DNA of 64,000 nt, taken from assembly GCF_011317445.1 (NCBI RefSeq), contig NZ_JAAAPL010000001.1, positions 1,240,001-1,304,000 on the forward strand, given 5' to 3'. A program made the translations under genes and the position numbers. Below the pieces are notes generated by a model. It saw only the letters and a program-made list of their open reading frames with translations. It did no database searches and had not been told where the DNA came from. Each line of letters opens with the position of its first letter. Position 1 is the stretch's first letter. The DNA is from Chelativorans multitrophicus (lineage in GTDB: Bacteria; Pseudomonadota; Alphaproteobacteria; Rhizobiales; Rhizobiaceae). Shown here piece after piece: positions 1 to 9,095 of this stretch.

Positions 1-514
1 CCACGCCTATTTCCTTGGCCTGCTCCGCGAGCTCAAGGCCCGTAGTGCCCTGGCCGGCAATGACCAGCGGCTCGTCGAAGGGCTTGATCAGCGTAAGTCC
101 CCTTTCAGCCGCGAGCTTCACACCGATCGCATCACGGTCCTCTTTCGCGCGATCATAGAGCACCACTTCGGCGCCATAGGCCCGCGTGTTTTCGATCTTC
201 AGCTTCGGCGCGTCGGATGGCATGACTATGGTGGAAGAAATGCCGTGCATTCGCGCGGCGAGCGCCACGGCCTGCGCATGATTGCCCGAGGAAAAGGCGA
301 GCACGCCTTTCGCCCGAACGTCCGGGTCCAGCGCCGATATCGCCGACCAGGCACCGCGGAACTTGAAAGAGCCGGTAAGCTGGAGGGACTCGGTCTTCAC
401 AAGAACACGCCGGCCTGCGATTTCATCGAAAAACGGCGAGAAAAGGAGCGGTGTGCGGCGCACATGGCCCGCAATGCGGCTCCGCGCGGCTTCGATCATG
501 GCAATGTCGGTCAT
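1..514 (-). CDS. Threonine/serine dehydratase family protein (partial, 3' end outside window)
   Basis: This is a PLP-dependent fold-type II enzyme of the serine/threonine dehydratase or serine racemase group, which deaminates L-threonine or L-serine to a 2-oxo acid and ammonia. Reading back from an ATG at 514, the first 171 or so residues contain TGSFKFRGA, where Lys50 would form the Schiff base with PLP, followed by the glycine-rich SSGNHAQA phosphate-binding segment. An AGGAG ribosome site lies about nine bases upstream of the ATG. The C-terminal half runs off the left edge, so an ACT regulatory domain cannot be checked and the choice between IlvA, TdcB and racemase stays open. It lies downstream of, and in the same direction as, the flhB operon, but after a 116-base gap, and it has no flagellar role known to me. 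Confidence 0.85.
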   Translation of the reverse strand, partial: MTDIAMIEAARSRIAGHVRRTPLLFSPFFDEIAGRRVLVKTESLQLTGSFKFRGAWSAISALDPDVRAKGVLAFSSGNHAQAVALAARMHGISSTIVMPSDAPKLKIENTRAYGAEVVLYDRAKEDRDAIGVKLAAERGLTLIKPFDEPLVIAGQGTTGLELAEQAKEIGV

Positions 515-630
515 GGCCGGCGCTCCTGGCTTAAGCAATCGAGGGACGAGAGTTCCAGTCGGGAGATGCCTAACGCGAATGCGCGGCAATGTCATGCTTC
601 GTCTATGTGCTCCGCCTCGCCGCGGGCAGC

Positions 631-1065
631 TCAACCCCTAACGGCCTCCGTCCTGCGGATGCGGGATGCCTCCAGCGCCTTTGCCAAGAAGGCCGTGTTG
701 GCCTCGGGATCATCGGCCGACTTTTCAAAGGCGACATACTTGACGTCGACCGATGCATCGCTGGCCCCCAAGGTGAGCGTGAAATAGACCGTTGCTCCCC
801 TCGGCCGCAATTCCAGGTCGAGCACGATGCGCGGCACCTCCGTCCAGCCCACATGCGCCTCGCAGCCATGCCCGAGCCTCAACGTGCCGGGCGCGAAGTA
901 GAGCTCGGCCGCCGATTCAACGATATCCGCGATGCTCGCCATGCTCTCCAGCCGGATGAAGGCAACGTAGTCGGCAAGCTCTATCAGCCGCAGTTCACTT
1001 GCCATCCCTTCGATGGCCCTCGCCACGATGACCTCGCGTTCTGCGGAATGGGGCTGCCGGTTCAT
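631..1065 (-). CDS. Hypothetical protein coupled to flhB
   Basis: The 144-residue product is not one I recognise. Its ATG at 1065 overlaps the flhB stop codon in an ATGA arrangement, so it is very probably translated from the same message as motA-fliM-fliN-fliG-flhB. The sequence is soluble-looking, with no signal peptide or membrane segment, and starts MNRQPHSAER. The middle is rich in Glu, Ala and hydrophobic beta-prone stretches (VPRIVLDLELRPRG). Its position at the end of a flagellar switch/export operon suggests an accessory motility role, but that is inference from neighbourhood only. Confidence 0.7.
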   Translation of the reverse strand: MNRQPHSAEREVIVARAIEGMASELRLIELADYVAFIRLESMASIADIVESAAELYFAPGTLRLGHGCEAHVGWTEVPRIVLDLELRPRGATVYFTLTLGASDASVDVKYVAFEKSADDPEANTAFLAKALEASRIRRTEAVRG

Positions 1066-2153
1066 GCTGTTGCCTTCATCTTTGTCCTAACGCCCCCAGC
1101 CATGTAGACGCGGCGGACGAGCTCGGCCACCGCCTTGTAGAACTGAGGCGGAATAAGACTATCCACCGAAACTTGTTTGTACATGGAACGGGCGAGCGCC
1201 GGTTCCTCAAAAACCGGGATATTGTGCTCCCGCGCCAATTCGCGGATTCTAAGCGCGACAAGGTCCTGCCCCTTTGCCACGACCACGGGCGCCGCATCCT
1301 TGTCACGCTGGTAGCGCAAGGCGATGGCGTAGTGCGTGGGATTGGCGATCACCAGCGTTGCCTGCGGGATCGCTGACATCATGCGCCGCCGCGCTCTATC
1401 CCGCGCCACGGAGCGCAAGCGGGCCCGCATGAGCGGATCGCCATCCGTCTGCTTTTGCTCGTCCTTCACTTCCTGGCGCGACATGCGCAAATCCTGGCGC
1501 CAGCTGAAGCGCGACCAAACAAGGTCCGCCACGGCTACCAGCGTCATGAACAATGCGATGGCGATGAGGATATTGATCACCAGATCCCGGATCGTGACCG
1601 TGAAGGCCACCGGATGGGTGACCATGCCGGAGAGCAGGCGGGTATCCGCGTGCCGCAGCGTGAAGGCGACGAGAGCGCCCACAACCAGCATCTTGCCGAC
1701 GGATTTGGCGAATTCGACCAGCCCCCGCGTGCCGAAAAGCCGCGACCAGCCTTTGGCGAGCGAGACGCGGGAGAGCTTCGGCTGGATTCGTTCGAGCACG
1801 AAGCGCGGGGTATTCTGCAGGATGGATGCTGAAACACCCGCCGCGACCAGCAGCAGCATGACGATGCCTACCACTTTCCCGATCTGCAGGAAGACGATGC
1901 GGTAAATCGCAATCGCATCCGTTTGAGTTTTCAGCGACCAGCCGTCGGCCCGCTCGATGAAGATTGCGAGAAAGCCGGCAAGCTGCACCGCCCTGTCTTC
2001 CGCGAAGAAGACGACGAAAACGAGGATCGCGAGAAAAGAGGCAAGCACGGGGGCTTCCCTGGAGAAGGGCAATTGACCCTTCTCGACCGTATCCCGGATC
2101 TTCTTCTCCGTGGCTTCTTCGGTCTTGCTTTCCTTGTCGGCTCCCTCGGCCAT
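1062..2153 (-). CDS. flhB: Flagellar type III export protein FlhB
   Basis: FlhB is the inner-membrane component of the flagellar export gate that switches substrate specificity from rod/hook to filament proteins. The 363 residues fit the family: a charged start (MAEGADKESKTEEATEKK) typical of FlhB, four hydrophobic segments, and a cytoplasmic tail containing NPTH at about residue 270, the site of self-cleavage between Asn and Pro. The presence of all other flagellar export genes nearby separates it from virulence-type YscU homologues. It follows fliG by eight bases and its stop overlaps the start of the next hypothetical gene. Confidence 0.97.
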   Translation of the reverse strand: MAEGADKESKTEEATEKKIRDTVEKGQLPFSREAPVLASFLAILVFVVFFAEDRAVQLAGFLAIFIERADGWSLKTQTDAIAIYRIVFLQIGKVVGIVMLLLVAAGVSASILQNTPRFVLERIQPKLSRVSLAKGWSRLFGTRGLVEFAKSVGKMLVVGALVAFTLRHADTRLLSGMVTHPVAFTVTIRDLVINILIAIALFMTLVAVADLVWSRFSWRQDLRMSRQEVKDEQKQTDGDPLMRARLRSVARDRARRRMMSAIPQATLVIANPTHYAIALRYQRDKDAAPVVVAKGQDLVALRIRELAREHNIPVFEEPALARSMYKQVSVDSLIPPQFYKAVAELVRRVYMAGGVRTKMKATA

Positions 2154-2161
2154 GGCCCGGC

Positions 2162-3169
2162 CTAGGAGGTTTTTGCAGCCGACGGAAGTTCAATCGTCCC
2201 CCGCTGCGCGAGCTGTACCGCGGTGGCCGCGATGCGCTTGCGCGCGCCTGCGATCGCTTCCGCCGAGATACCTTCCATGGGTGCCGCAAGCTCAGCTTCG
2301 ATCATGCGGCGCGAGCGCGCGCCAAGGGCGGAGAGCACCGCCTCCACGACATCCGGCGGCGCGTGGCGCAGGGCGAGCGTGACGAGATCCGTCGGGAGTC
2401 CGTCCAGAAGCGCAACGCGCGCCTTCTGGGCAAGATGAACAATCTCCTCGAAGGAGAAGAGACGGGCGCGGATGGCATCCACATCCGGTGTGCCCACTGC
2501 TTCAAGATCTCGGATCACCTCGTCGGCTTCAGTCTTTTCAAGTTCGTTGAGCAGCCGCACCACGAGTGCCTGCCCCGCGGAGGCATCTTTGCCGTTGGCT
2601 TCAGCTTGCAATATTTCGCTGATCCGCCGTTCGACAATAGCGCGCGCTTCCGCGCTCACCTGTCCCAGGGCGGTCATCCGCCGCAGCACCTCGCCCCGCT
2701 GCTGACGGTCGAGCGCCATCGTCACCCTCGATGCGATCTGCGGCGACAGGTTGGCGAGGATGAGGGCTACTGTCTGCGGATGCTCCGGTTCGAGAACCTT
2801 CACAAGCCGCTCGGGCGCGAGCTTCTCCAACCTATTCCAGACGTCCTCCTGTCCCGCGTCGTCTACAGGCGCGTTGCCCAGGAGCAGATTCAGCTCCTCG
2901 GGAGGGAGCGTCTCGCTCAGAATGGTGCTCATGCTGTCGCCCGAATCCACAAGGCCGGCGCCTTCGGTGAATTCCCGCTCAAATTCCTGCACCACCTTTT
3001 CCAGCTCAGCCTGCGGAATGGTGCGCAGACGCCGGGCGGCCTCGATCAGGCCCTTAAGTTCCTCCTGCTTGAAAAATTTGAGCAGCCGGCCCGCGGAGGG
3101 CTTGCCCATCGCCACGAGGATGGCGGCCGCCTTTTCTGCCTGGGTCAGCCTGACGGGTGTGGTCACCAT
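2162..3169 (-). CDS. fliG: Flagellar motor switch protein FliG
   Basis: FliG forms the rotor ring on the cytoplasmic face of the MS ring and meets the MotA stator. The 335-residue protein shows the N-terminal FliF-binding region, the middle domain with the EHPQT motif (binding to FliM), and a C-terminal charged helix region (LEAVGTPDVDAIRARLFSFEEI) that makes the torque contacts. It lies between fliN and flhB in the minus-strand switch operon; the 19-base gap to fliN suggests one transcript. Confidence 0.96.
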   Translation of the reverse strand: MVTTPVRLTQAEKAAAILVAMGKPSAGRLLKFFKQEELKGLIEAARRLRTIPQAELEKVVQEFEREFTEGAGLVDSGDSMSTILSETLPPEELNLLLGNAPVDDAGQEDVWNRLEKLAPERLVKVLEPEHPQTVALILANLSPQIASRVTMALDRQQRGEVLRRMTALGQVSAEARAIVERRISEILQAEANGKDASAGQALVVRLLNELEKTEADEVIRDLEAVGTPDVDAIRARLFSFEEIVHLAQKARVALLDGLPTDLVTLALRHAPPDVVEAVLSALGARSRRMIEAELAAPMEGISAEAIAGARKRIAATAVQLAQRGTIELPSAAKTS

Positions 3170-3188
3170 TCGTCTCCGAAGCGCGCTT

Positions 3189-3554
3189 TCATTCAGCCTT
3201 GATCGAGCCGCCGATCTCCGTCAGACGCACGCCGAAGCGGCTCGGATCGTTCTCCAGGATCGTTATCTCGCCGCGCGCGATCAGCCTGCCATTGACCATG
3301 ATTTCGACCGGTTCGCCGATGCGCCTATCGAGAGAGACGGTGGAGCCACGCTGCAGCGCCATCAACTCAGATACCGTCATTTCCGCACTGCCCAGAACGA
3401 TCTGCAGCTCAACGGGAATGTCAACGAGGAAGCCGGTCTTTTCCGCATCCATGTTCGGCTGTGCCTCTTCATGGAGCGCGCTGCGCATCTCCTCTATCGC
3501 TTTATCAAGCGTCCCGCCTTCGCTTTTGTGGACGGCGGATGGTGTCTTGCTCAT
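3189..3554 (-). CDS. fliN: Flagellar motor switch protein FliN
   Basis: FliN is the C-ring protein that docks the export ATPase complex and helps in switching. The 121 residues contain the SpoA/SURF domain in the second half (FLVDIPVELQIVLGSAEMTV through GRLIARGEITIL), of usual FliN length with a short charged N-terminal extension. It follows fliM by 11 bases. Confidence 0.95.
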   Translation of the reverse strand: MSKTPSAVHKSEGGTLDKAIEEMRSALHEEAQPNMDAEKTGFLVDIPVELQIVLGSAEMTVSELMALQRGSTVSLDRRIGEPVEIMVNGRLIARGEITILENDPSRFGVRLTEIGGSIKAE

Positions 3555-3565
3555 CTCGTTCTCCT

Positions 3566-4501
3566 TCAGTCGCCCAGCAAGCCGTCGAGGACGGCCTGCC
3601 GGTCATCGAAAGGCTGCCTGATACGAACGGTGTAGTTCTGGCCCAAACGGCCGAATTCGCAAACGAAGACGGGACGATTGCGCACGGAAAGGCGCGTTTC
3701 CCTCGGCGCGTTCTCCTGCAGCTCGAGCACCTGGCCTGGCTTGAGATTGGCAAGTGCTCCAAGCGGGAGCTTCGTAAGAGGAATCGTGGCGGTCACCTGT
3801 ACCGTCGAGCGACGAACCTCCTCGCCGAAGCGCTGCTTCCACTGCGTGTGCGCTGGCGAATCATCTTCGGCGGCGGGAGCCCGCGCCTTGAGGATAATCC
3901 GATGGGGTAGCCAGGCGGTCAGGATGCCCGATACCGGACCTGCTCCCAGCGAAAACGCGATGCGTATGCCCGGCCCGTCGCGGACGAGGAATCGTTTGAA
4001 ATCGCCCGGCCCTGCAAGAGGCTGCGGGGCAGGCAGGCGCAAACCGAGGGAGCGGCTTCCCGTACCGTTCAAGGCCTGTGCGAAAGCGCCGAAAACGAGC
4101 CTGGCTACATCCAGCTCGATCCTGGAGGGCGGCCGGTCGAGGGGCGAAGGCGGAATATCCGGATCACCGCCGAGGAGAATGCTCACGAGAAGGGACAGCG
4201 CCTGCGCGTCAAGCCGCATGGTGAGCGCGTCGCGGGAGTCAGTCGCAGGGATGACAACGAGTGCGTCGAAGGAGTCCGGCTCCGGTTTCAGCTCCGCGAG
4301 CCTCACAACCTCGACACCAGCAATATCGAGGACAAGAGGTGCGGAAAACTTCGCCTGGAAGATGTCCTGCAGCACCGGCAAGGACCTCATGGCCGTGGTT
4401 CGCGCGGCCTCAGTGACCTGGCGTAGATCCCCCGTCGCGCCTACCAGCCGTTCAACGACGAGGTCGCGCATCGGTATCGGGTCGCTTTTGGGTGCCTTCA
4501 T
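3566..4501 (-). CDS. fliM: Flagellar motor switch protein FliM
   Basis: FliM is the C-ring component that transmits CheY signals and contacts FliG. I place the start at the ATG at 4501 (MKAPKSDPIPMRDLV), seven bases after the motA stop, giving 311 residues; the frame stays open further upstream, but only across motA coding sequence. The central CheC-like domain and the C-terminal SpoA-type segment (VQVTATIPLTKLPLGALANLKPGQVLEL) support the call. The usual N-terminal LSQDEIDALL-type motif that binds phosphorylated CheY is not recognisable here, so the protein is divergent at that end. The ribosome site (GGCGG) is weak, and coupling to motA translation is likely. Confidence 0.92.
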   Translation of the reverse strand: MKAPKSDPIPMRDLVVERLVGATGDLRQVTEAARTTAMRSLPVLQDIFQAKFSAPLVLDIAGVEVVRLAELKPEPDSFDALVVIPATDSRDALTMRLDAQALSLLVSILLGGDPDIPPSPLDRPPSRIELDVARLVFGAFAQALNGTGSRSLGLRLPAPQPLAGPGDFKRFLVRDGPGIRIAFSLGAGPVSGILTAWLPHRIILKARAPAAEDDSPAHTQWKQRFGEEVRRSTVQVTATIPLTKLPLGALANLKPGQVLELQENAPRETRLSVRNRPVFVCEFGRLGQNYTVRIRQPFDDRQAVLDGLLGD

Positions 4502-4508
4502 CCGCCGC

Positions 4509-5396
4509 TCAAGCCGCCTTCTTTTCTGGTGCAGCACCGGCTGGAGCTTGGCCCAGCGTTTTCTGCTCGACCGCATCGATGGAAGGTCTGTCATAGGCCG
4601 AGATCGTCTTCCGGCCGAATTCCAGCGCCACCTGCGGCAGCGAGCCATTCATGTAGGCGAGCAGCGTCTGCTTCACGATAACGTAGAGCCTGTTCTTCTT
4701 CTCCCGCACGATCTTGACCTTCGTGGCGATGGGCCCGATCACAGCATAAGACAGGAAGATGCCAAGGAAGGTGCCGACCAGTGCCGCGCCGACCAGGGCG
4801 CCCAAGACCTCCGGCGACTGATCGAGCGCGCCCATGGCTTTGATCACGCCGAGCACAGCCGCCACGATTCCGAGCGCCGGCAGGCCATCCGCAACGGCCT
4901 GCAGCGCGTGGTAGGACTTCAGCTTGTCCCGGCGAATCGTCTGGATTTCCTCGTCCATCAGCGCTTCGATCTCGAAAGGCCGTGCATTGCCGATGATGAT
5001 GAGGCGGCAATAGTCGCAGATAAAATGTGTAAGATCGTAGTTCTTGAGGACCGTCGGAAAGGCCTGGAAAATTGCCGACTCCTCCGGATTGTCGATATGC
5101 GCCTCAACCTCGCTGCGGGACTTGGAGCGCAATTCACGCATGAGGCTGTGGAGCACGCCAAGCGTCTCGAGATACTCCGTTTCTTTCGGAACCTGATGCT
5201 TAAAGGCCTCAAGGCACGCCTTGCCCGCGTCCTTTACCGTCGACATGGGGTTAGCAACCAGGAATGTACCTAGGGCGGCCCCGCCAATGATGACGAGTTC
5301 CCAAGGCTGGATCAGCACTTCGAGATGGCCGCCCATGGCCATGAAGCCGCCGATCACGCAGCCAAGGGTGACGACAAGTCCCAGCAGAATGCCCAA
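4509..5396 (-). CDS. motA: Flagellar stator protein MotA (TTG start)
   Basis: MotA forms the proton channel and stator with MotB in the inner membrane. The 295-residue product has four membrane segments, the family start (M)[23 protein letters not shown], and a second pair of helices with the conserved Pro in [14 protein letters not shown] and the [14 protein letters not shown] segment. No ATG fits the conserved N terminus. The best start is a TTG at 5396 with GAAGG seven bases upstream; the frame remains open far upstream but without family similarity. It heads the minus-strand operon and is divergent from the DUF1217 gene. Confidence 0.93.
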   Translation of the reverse strand: MGILLGLVVTLGCVIGGFMAMGGHLEVLIQPWELVIIGGAALGTFLVANPMSTVKDAGKACLEAFKHQVPKETEYLETLGVLHSLMRELRSKSRSEVEAHIDNPEESAIFQAFPTVLKNYDLTHFICDYCRLIIIGNARPFEIEALMDEEIQTIRRDKLKSYHALQAVADGLPALGIVAAVLGVIKAMGALDQSPEVLGALVGAALVGTFLGIFLSYAVIGPIATKVKIVREKKNRLYVIVKQTLLAYMNGSLPQVALEFGRKTISAYDRPSIDAVEQKTLGQAPAGAAPEKKAA

Positions 5397-5537
5397 TTTG
5401 CAACCTTCACCAAGCAATATCCCTTGCCGCAATACCTGCCGTGGCTTGCGTGAGGCTTGAATGGGCGTTTGCCGGGCCAACAGCCTCGCGCAAGGCAGAC
5501 GCGCTAGCGTCTCTGCCAGACTGGCCGGGGGCTCTGC
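5397..5537. promoter_or_regulatory. Divergent control region between motA and the flgF operon, with an inverted repeat
   Basis: This 141-base gap must hold the promoters for both flagellar operons. It contains an imperfect palindrome at 5494-5517 (arms GGCAGACGC and GCGTCTCTGCC, four-base centre, two-base bulge). The sequence looks like either a protein-binding site or a leader hairpin for the rightward transcript. I see no clear sigma-70 boxes and no CtrA motif here. Confidence 0.4.
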
Positions 5538-6314
5538 GTGATCAACACCTATACGAGCTATCAGCTTATCGTGCGCGATATAGAGCGTTCCATCGACCGG
5601 GTGGAACAGCAGCCGATGGTGAGCCGCGAAACGGCCTACTATCAGGAAAATATCGGCAAGGTGAAAAGCATCGAGGAATTCGTCGCCGACGATCGCCTGT
5701 TCCGCTACGCGATGAAAGCGCACGGGCTGGAGGATATGGCCTATGCCAAGGCCTTGATGGTGAAGGCACTCGAAGGCGGCATCGACGACGAGGATAGCTT
5801 CGTCAACAAACTCACCGACAAGCGCTACAAGGATTTCGTCGACACCTTCAATTTTGCCCGTTACGGCGAAAAGACCACCACCTTCCACAGTTCGACCACC
5901 GGCACGGTGGAGAAATATCTGCGCCAGACGCTTGAGGAAGACGCCGGCAACCAGAACGAGGGGGTGCGCCTGGCGCTTTATTTCCAGCGCAAGGCCGGCA
6001 GCCTGAAATCCTACTATGAGATCCTCGCCGACCCCGCGCTTTCGCAGGTCGTGCGCACCGCGCTCGGCTTTCCCGACGCGCTCGCTCAGGCGGACATCGA
6101 CAAGCAGGCCGAGATGATCAAGGAGCGGCTGGATCTTGAGGAGCTGAACGACCCTGAGAAGCTGGAGGAATTCCTGCAGCGTTTCACCACGCTCTGGGAA
6201 ATCGACAATCCCTCTTTCAGCCCGCAAAGCTCGATCGCCGCGCTTTTCAGCCAGCCCGCCGAATTCGGCATCTCCACGGACATCCTGCTCACCATCGCAC
6301 AGATGAGGAAATAG
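5538..6314 (+). CDS. DUF1217 family flagellar-cluster protein
   Basis: The 258-residue protein belongs to the DUF1217 family, which in rhizobial genomes is found next to flgF. It begins [19 protein letters not shown] and has a repeated mostly helical pattern ([32 protein letters not shown], then [18 protein letters not shown]). There is no signal peptide. The start is a GTG at 5538 with a GGGGG ribosome site. It is the first gene of the rightward flagellar operon, two bases from flgF, which implies a flagellar role; its biochemical function is not known to me. Confidence 0.85.
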   Translation: MINTYTSYQLIVRDIERSIDRVEQQPMVSRETAYYQENIGKVKSIEEFVADDRLFRYAMKAHGLEDMAYAKALMVKALEGGIDDEDSFVNKLTDKRYKDFVDTFNFARYGEKTTTFHSSTTGTVEKYLRQTLEEDAGNQNEGVRLALYFQRKAGSLKSYYEILADPALSQVVRTALGFPDALAQADIDKQAEMIKERLDLEELNDPEKLEEFLQRFTTLWEIDNPSFSPQSSIAALFSQPAEFGISTDILLTIAQMRK

Positions 6315-6316
6315 CC

Positions 6317-7036
6317 ATGCAGACGGGACTATACGTGGCGCTTTCTTCCCAGATGGCGCTGGAGCGTCGGCTTGCGACGCTCGCCGACAATGTTGCGAAC
6401 GCGGGAACAGTGGGCTTCCGGGCCGGCGGCATCACCTTTAGCGACGTGATGTCGGGCCTCTCAGAGGAGGCGGTCAGCTTCGTCTCCACCGGCAGCAATT
6501 TCTACGATACGCGCGCGGGAGGGCTGCGGGAGACCGGCAGCCCCTTCGATTTCGCCGTGCAGGGGGATGCATGGTTTGCCGTTGAAACACCCGCCGGGCC
6601 GGTGATGACGCGGGACGGCCGCTTCACCATGCGCGAGACCGGCGAGCTTGTCACGCTCGAAGGTCATGCGGTGCTCGATGCCGGCGGCGCGCCGCTGGTG
6701 CTCGACCCGCAGGCGGGGCCGCCCGAGGCCGGAGCGGACGGAATACTGCGCCAAAATGGACAACTTATTGGGGCGATCGGCCTCTTCTCCTTCACGCCCG
6801 GCCCGAACGCCACCCGGTTCGGCAATTCGGGCTTTCTGCCGGATACACGCCCTCAGCCGGTGGTAGACCAGCCGGATGTGGGCATCGCGCAGGGTTTTCT
6901 GGAAGACTCGAACGTCAATCCGGTGAACGAGATGATGCGGCTGATACAGGTGCAGCGCACCTTCGAGCAGGTGACCGCGCTGATGCGCGATAGCGACACC
7001 TCCATGAAGGACGCTATCCAGGCGATGGGCTCCTGA
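6317..7036 (+). CDS. flgF: Flagellar proximal rod protein FlgF
   Basis: FlgF is one of the four rod proteins that pass torque through the periplasm. The 239-residue sequence has the family N terminus ([36 protein letters not shown]) and the C-terminal helix ending in a rod/hook family heptad pattern ([23 protein letters not shown]). The stop shares a base with the fliI start (TGATG). Confidence 0.95.
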   Translation: MQTGLYVALSSQMALERRLATLADNVANAGTVGFRAGGITFSDVMSGLSEEAVSFVSTGSNFYDTRAGGLRETGSPFDFAVQGDAWFAVETPAGPVMTRDGRFTMRETGELVTLEGHAVLDAGGAPLVLDPQAGPPEAGADGILRQNGQLIGAIGLFSFTPGPNATRFGNSGFLPDTRPQPVVDQPDVGIAQGFLEDSNVNPVNEMMRLIQVQRTFEQVTALMRDSDTSMKDAIQAMGS

Positions 7037-8433
7037 TGGAGCAGAGCGCAGCCGAAAACACCGGCCCCGATACAGCCGGGCAGGCCAACGCTCTTGCTGC
7101 GCTGGAATGCGTCTACCAGCGCTTTGGCGATCCGCAACGGATGGTCAGGCATGGCGGACGCATATCGGAGGTCACGCCCATGTATTACCGGGTGCGCGGG
7201 CTCTCGAAGACGGCGCGGCTCGGCCAAATTATTTCCTATCGCAGCCATGGCAGCGAATACCGCGGCGAGGTGGTCCGCATCTCCGAAGACGATGTGATCG
7301 TGGCGCCGTTCGAACATTCCGCCGAAGCCAGCCTTGGCCAGGCCGTCTTCGCCACCGGGACTCTCGAAATCAGGCCTCATGCGAGCTGGCGCGGACGGGT
7401 GATCGATGCACTGGCGCGCGCCCTCGACGATGGCCCGGCGCTCATCCGTTCCGCGCCGCAAGGCCCTGCCGCCATGCCTCGCACACCAGCGGCCCTGCGC
7501 AGGCAGCGTGTCGCAGAGCCCTTTCTTACCGGCGTGCGCGTGGTCGACCTCTTCGCGCCGCTCTGCCTTGGCCAGCGTATCGGGATCTTTGCCGGTTCTG
7601 GCGTTGGAAAGTCGACGCTGCTCGCGATGCTCGCACGGGCCGAAGCATTCGATACCGTGGTGGTCGCCATGGTGGGCGAGCGCGGGCGCGAGGTGCGCGA
7701 GTTTCTGGAAGACACGCTCGGCGAAGCCGGAATGAAAAAGACGGTGGCGGTGGTCGCCACCAGCGACGAAAGCGCGATGATGCGCCGCCGCGCCGCCGAT
7801 ACCGCCATGCGCGTGGCGGAACATTTTCGCGATGCCGGCGAGAAGGTGCTGCTCCTGCTCGATTCCATCACGCGCTACGCCCATGCCACGCGCGAGGTGG
7901 CGACAGGCGCGGGCGAGCCGCCCGTGGCACGCGGCTACCCCGCCTCGGTTTTCACGGATCTGCCTCGCCTGCTCGAAAGGGCCGGGCCGGGCGAGACGGG
8001 GCATGGATCCATCACCGCTGTCTTTTCCGTTCTCGTCGACGGGGACGACCACAATGACCCGGTTGCCGACTGCGTGCGCGGCATCCTCGATGGACATCTG
8101 GTGCTCGACCGGGCGATCGCCGAGCAGGGCCGCTTTCCTGCGGTCAGCCCGCTCGCTTCGATTTCGCGGCTCGCCGACCGTTCCTGGACGGACGACCGAA
8201 AACGCGTGGTGCAGCGCCTTAAAGCAATGATCGCCCGCTTTGAGGAGACACGCGATATCCGGCTGCTGGGCGGTTTTCAGGCGGGGCTCGATCCGGAGCT
8301 CGATCTCGCAGTGCGCCAGGTTCCCCTGATCTATGACATTCTGCGGCAATCGCCGAAGGATCCGCCGGCGATGGATCCCTTCGCAGATCTCGCTGCTCAT
8401 CTGAAGGCGAGGGAGGCCTCTCATGGCGGATAG
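7036..8433 (+). CDS. fliI: Flagellum-specific ATPase FliI
   Basis: FliI is the hexameric ATPase that prepares export substrates at the cytoplasmic face of the type III apparatus. Its 465 residues show the Walker A loop GSGVGKST at about residues 187-194, the GERGREVREF segment, the Walker B LLLLDSITRYA and the catalytic domain of the F1-beta-like family. The start overlaps the flgF stop and the end overlaps the next gene by 11 bases. The usual partners FliH and FliJ are not adjacent; candidates lie at 18909 and 33065. Confidence 0.96.
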   Translation: MEQSAAENTGPDTAGQANALAALECVYQRFGDPQRMVRHGGRISEVTPMYYRVRGLSKTARLGQIISYRSHGSEYRGEVVRISEDDVIVAPFEHSAEASLGQAVFATGTLEIRPHASWRGRVIDALARALDDGPALIRSAPQGPAAMPRTPAALRRQRVAEPFLTGVRVVDLFAPLCLGQRIGIFAGSGVGKSTLLAMLARAEAFDTVVVAMVGERGREVREFLEDTLGEAGMKKTVAVVATSDESAMMRRRAADTAMRVAEHFRDAGEKVLLLLDSITRYAHATREVATGAGEPPVARGYPASVFTDLPRLLERAGPGETGHGSITAVFSVLVDGDDHNDPVADCVRGILDGHLVLDRAIAEQGRFPAVSPLASISRLADRSWTDDRKRVVQRLKAMIARFEETRDIRLLGGFQAGLDPELDLAVRQVPLIYDILRQSPKDPPAMDPFADLAAHLKAREASHGG

Positions 8434-9028
8434 GCTCGCGGGGCTCGTGCTGCCCGATGCAACGCCGGTGGAGAACCCGGCCGATGACGCTCCACCCGAA
8501 AAGCCCAAAGAAAAGCACCGCAGGCCGGATCGAGCTCCAGCTGCCGGTCTTTTCGACACGGTATCCAGGTTTCGCCGAGGTGATTGGCTGCTGGCGGCGG
8601 GTGGCATCGCGCTGGCGGGCATCTGCGCCGTCTTTCCCTGGTATATTTTTTTCAATCAGGAACAGTTCGGCGTTAGACCACTGGCTTTTTCAGGAAGCCA
8701 GCAACCGGATGCTTTGTCGGGTTTGGCGCCTCACCAGCCGCTGGGCCTGGATGCCATGCCGCAGCTCGATTTCGCACCCACCGCAACGGTGCCTGAGACG
8801 CCGGTGCAAGCCAATCTGAGCGAACAGCCGTTTCCAGGCGACCGGCGTCCTTTCCGCTTTATTCATGCCGAGAACGGGCGAGGAATAATCGAGGACGAAG
8901 ACGGCTTCTGGATCGTGCAGAAAGGCTCGCTCCTGCCGGACGGAAGCCGCATGGTCGGGATTGAGCAACGTTCCCAAAACTGGGTTCTTGTCACCAGCAC
9001 GCAAACCGAGATCCCGCTCTCGCGCTGA
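8423..9028 (+). CDS. Hypothetical single-pass membrane protein between fliI and flgB
   Basis: This 201-residue protein is not assigned to a family I recognise. It has a basic, proline-rich cytoplasmic N terminus (about residues 25-42), one membrane helix at about 52-76 (WLLAAGGIALAGICAVFPWYIFF) and a periplasmic part ending in a compact domain (RFIHAENGRGIIEDEDGFWIV onward) that resembles a small beta fold. It overlaps fliI by 11 bases, so it is in the rod/export operon. Its topology suggests an accessory scaffold for export or rod assembly; this is inference. Confidence 0.75.
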   Translation: MADRLAGLVLPDATPVENPADDAPPEKPKEKHRRPDRAPAAGLFDTVSRFRRGDWLLAAGGIALAGICAVFPWYIFFNQEQFGVRPLAFSGSQQPDALSGLAPHQPLGLDAMPQLDFAPTATVPETPVQANLSEQPFPGDRRPFRFIHAENGRGIIEDEDGFWIVQKGSLLPDGSRMVGIEQRSQNWVLVTSTQTEIPLSR

Positions 9029-9095
9029 ACAATGCGCAAGGCCCGCGCAAGACTGGCGGCATAGCATGCAACCAGTCGAATCTTGGATAGAGCCG

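Noticed and set aside
1062-2153. Virulence type III secretion gene instead of flhB
   Set aside because: All neighbouring genes are flagellar and the N terminus is that of FlhB.
5397-6227. Minus-strand extension of the motA frame to a 572-codon frame
   Set aside because: It runs antisense to the DUF1217 gene; MotA's conserved N terminus fixes the start at 5396.
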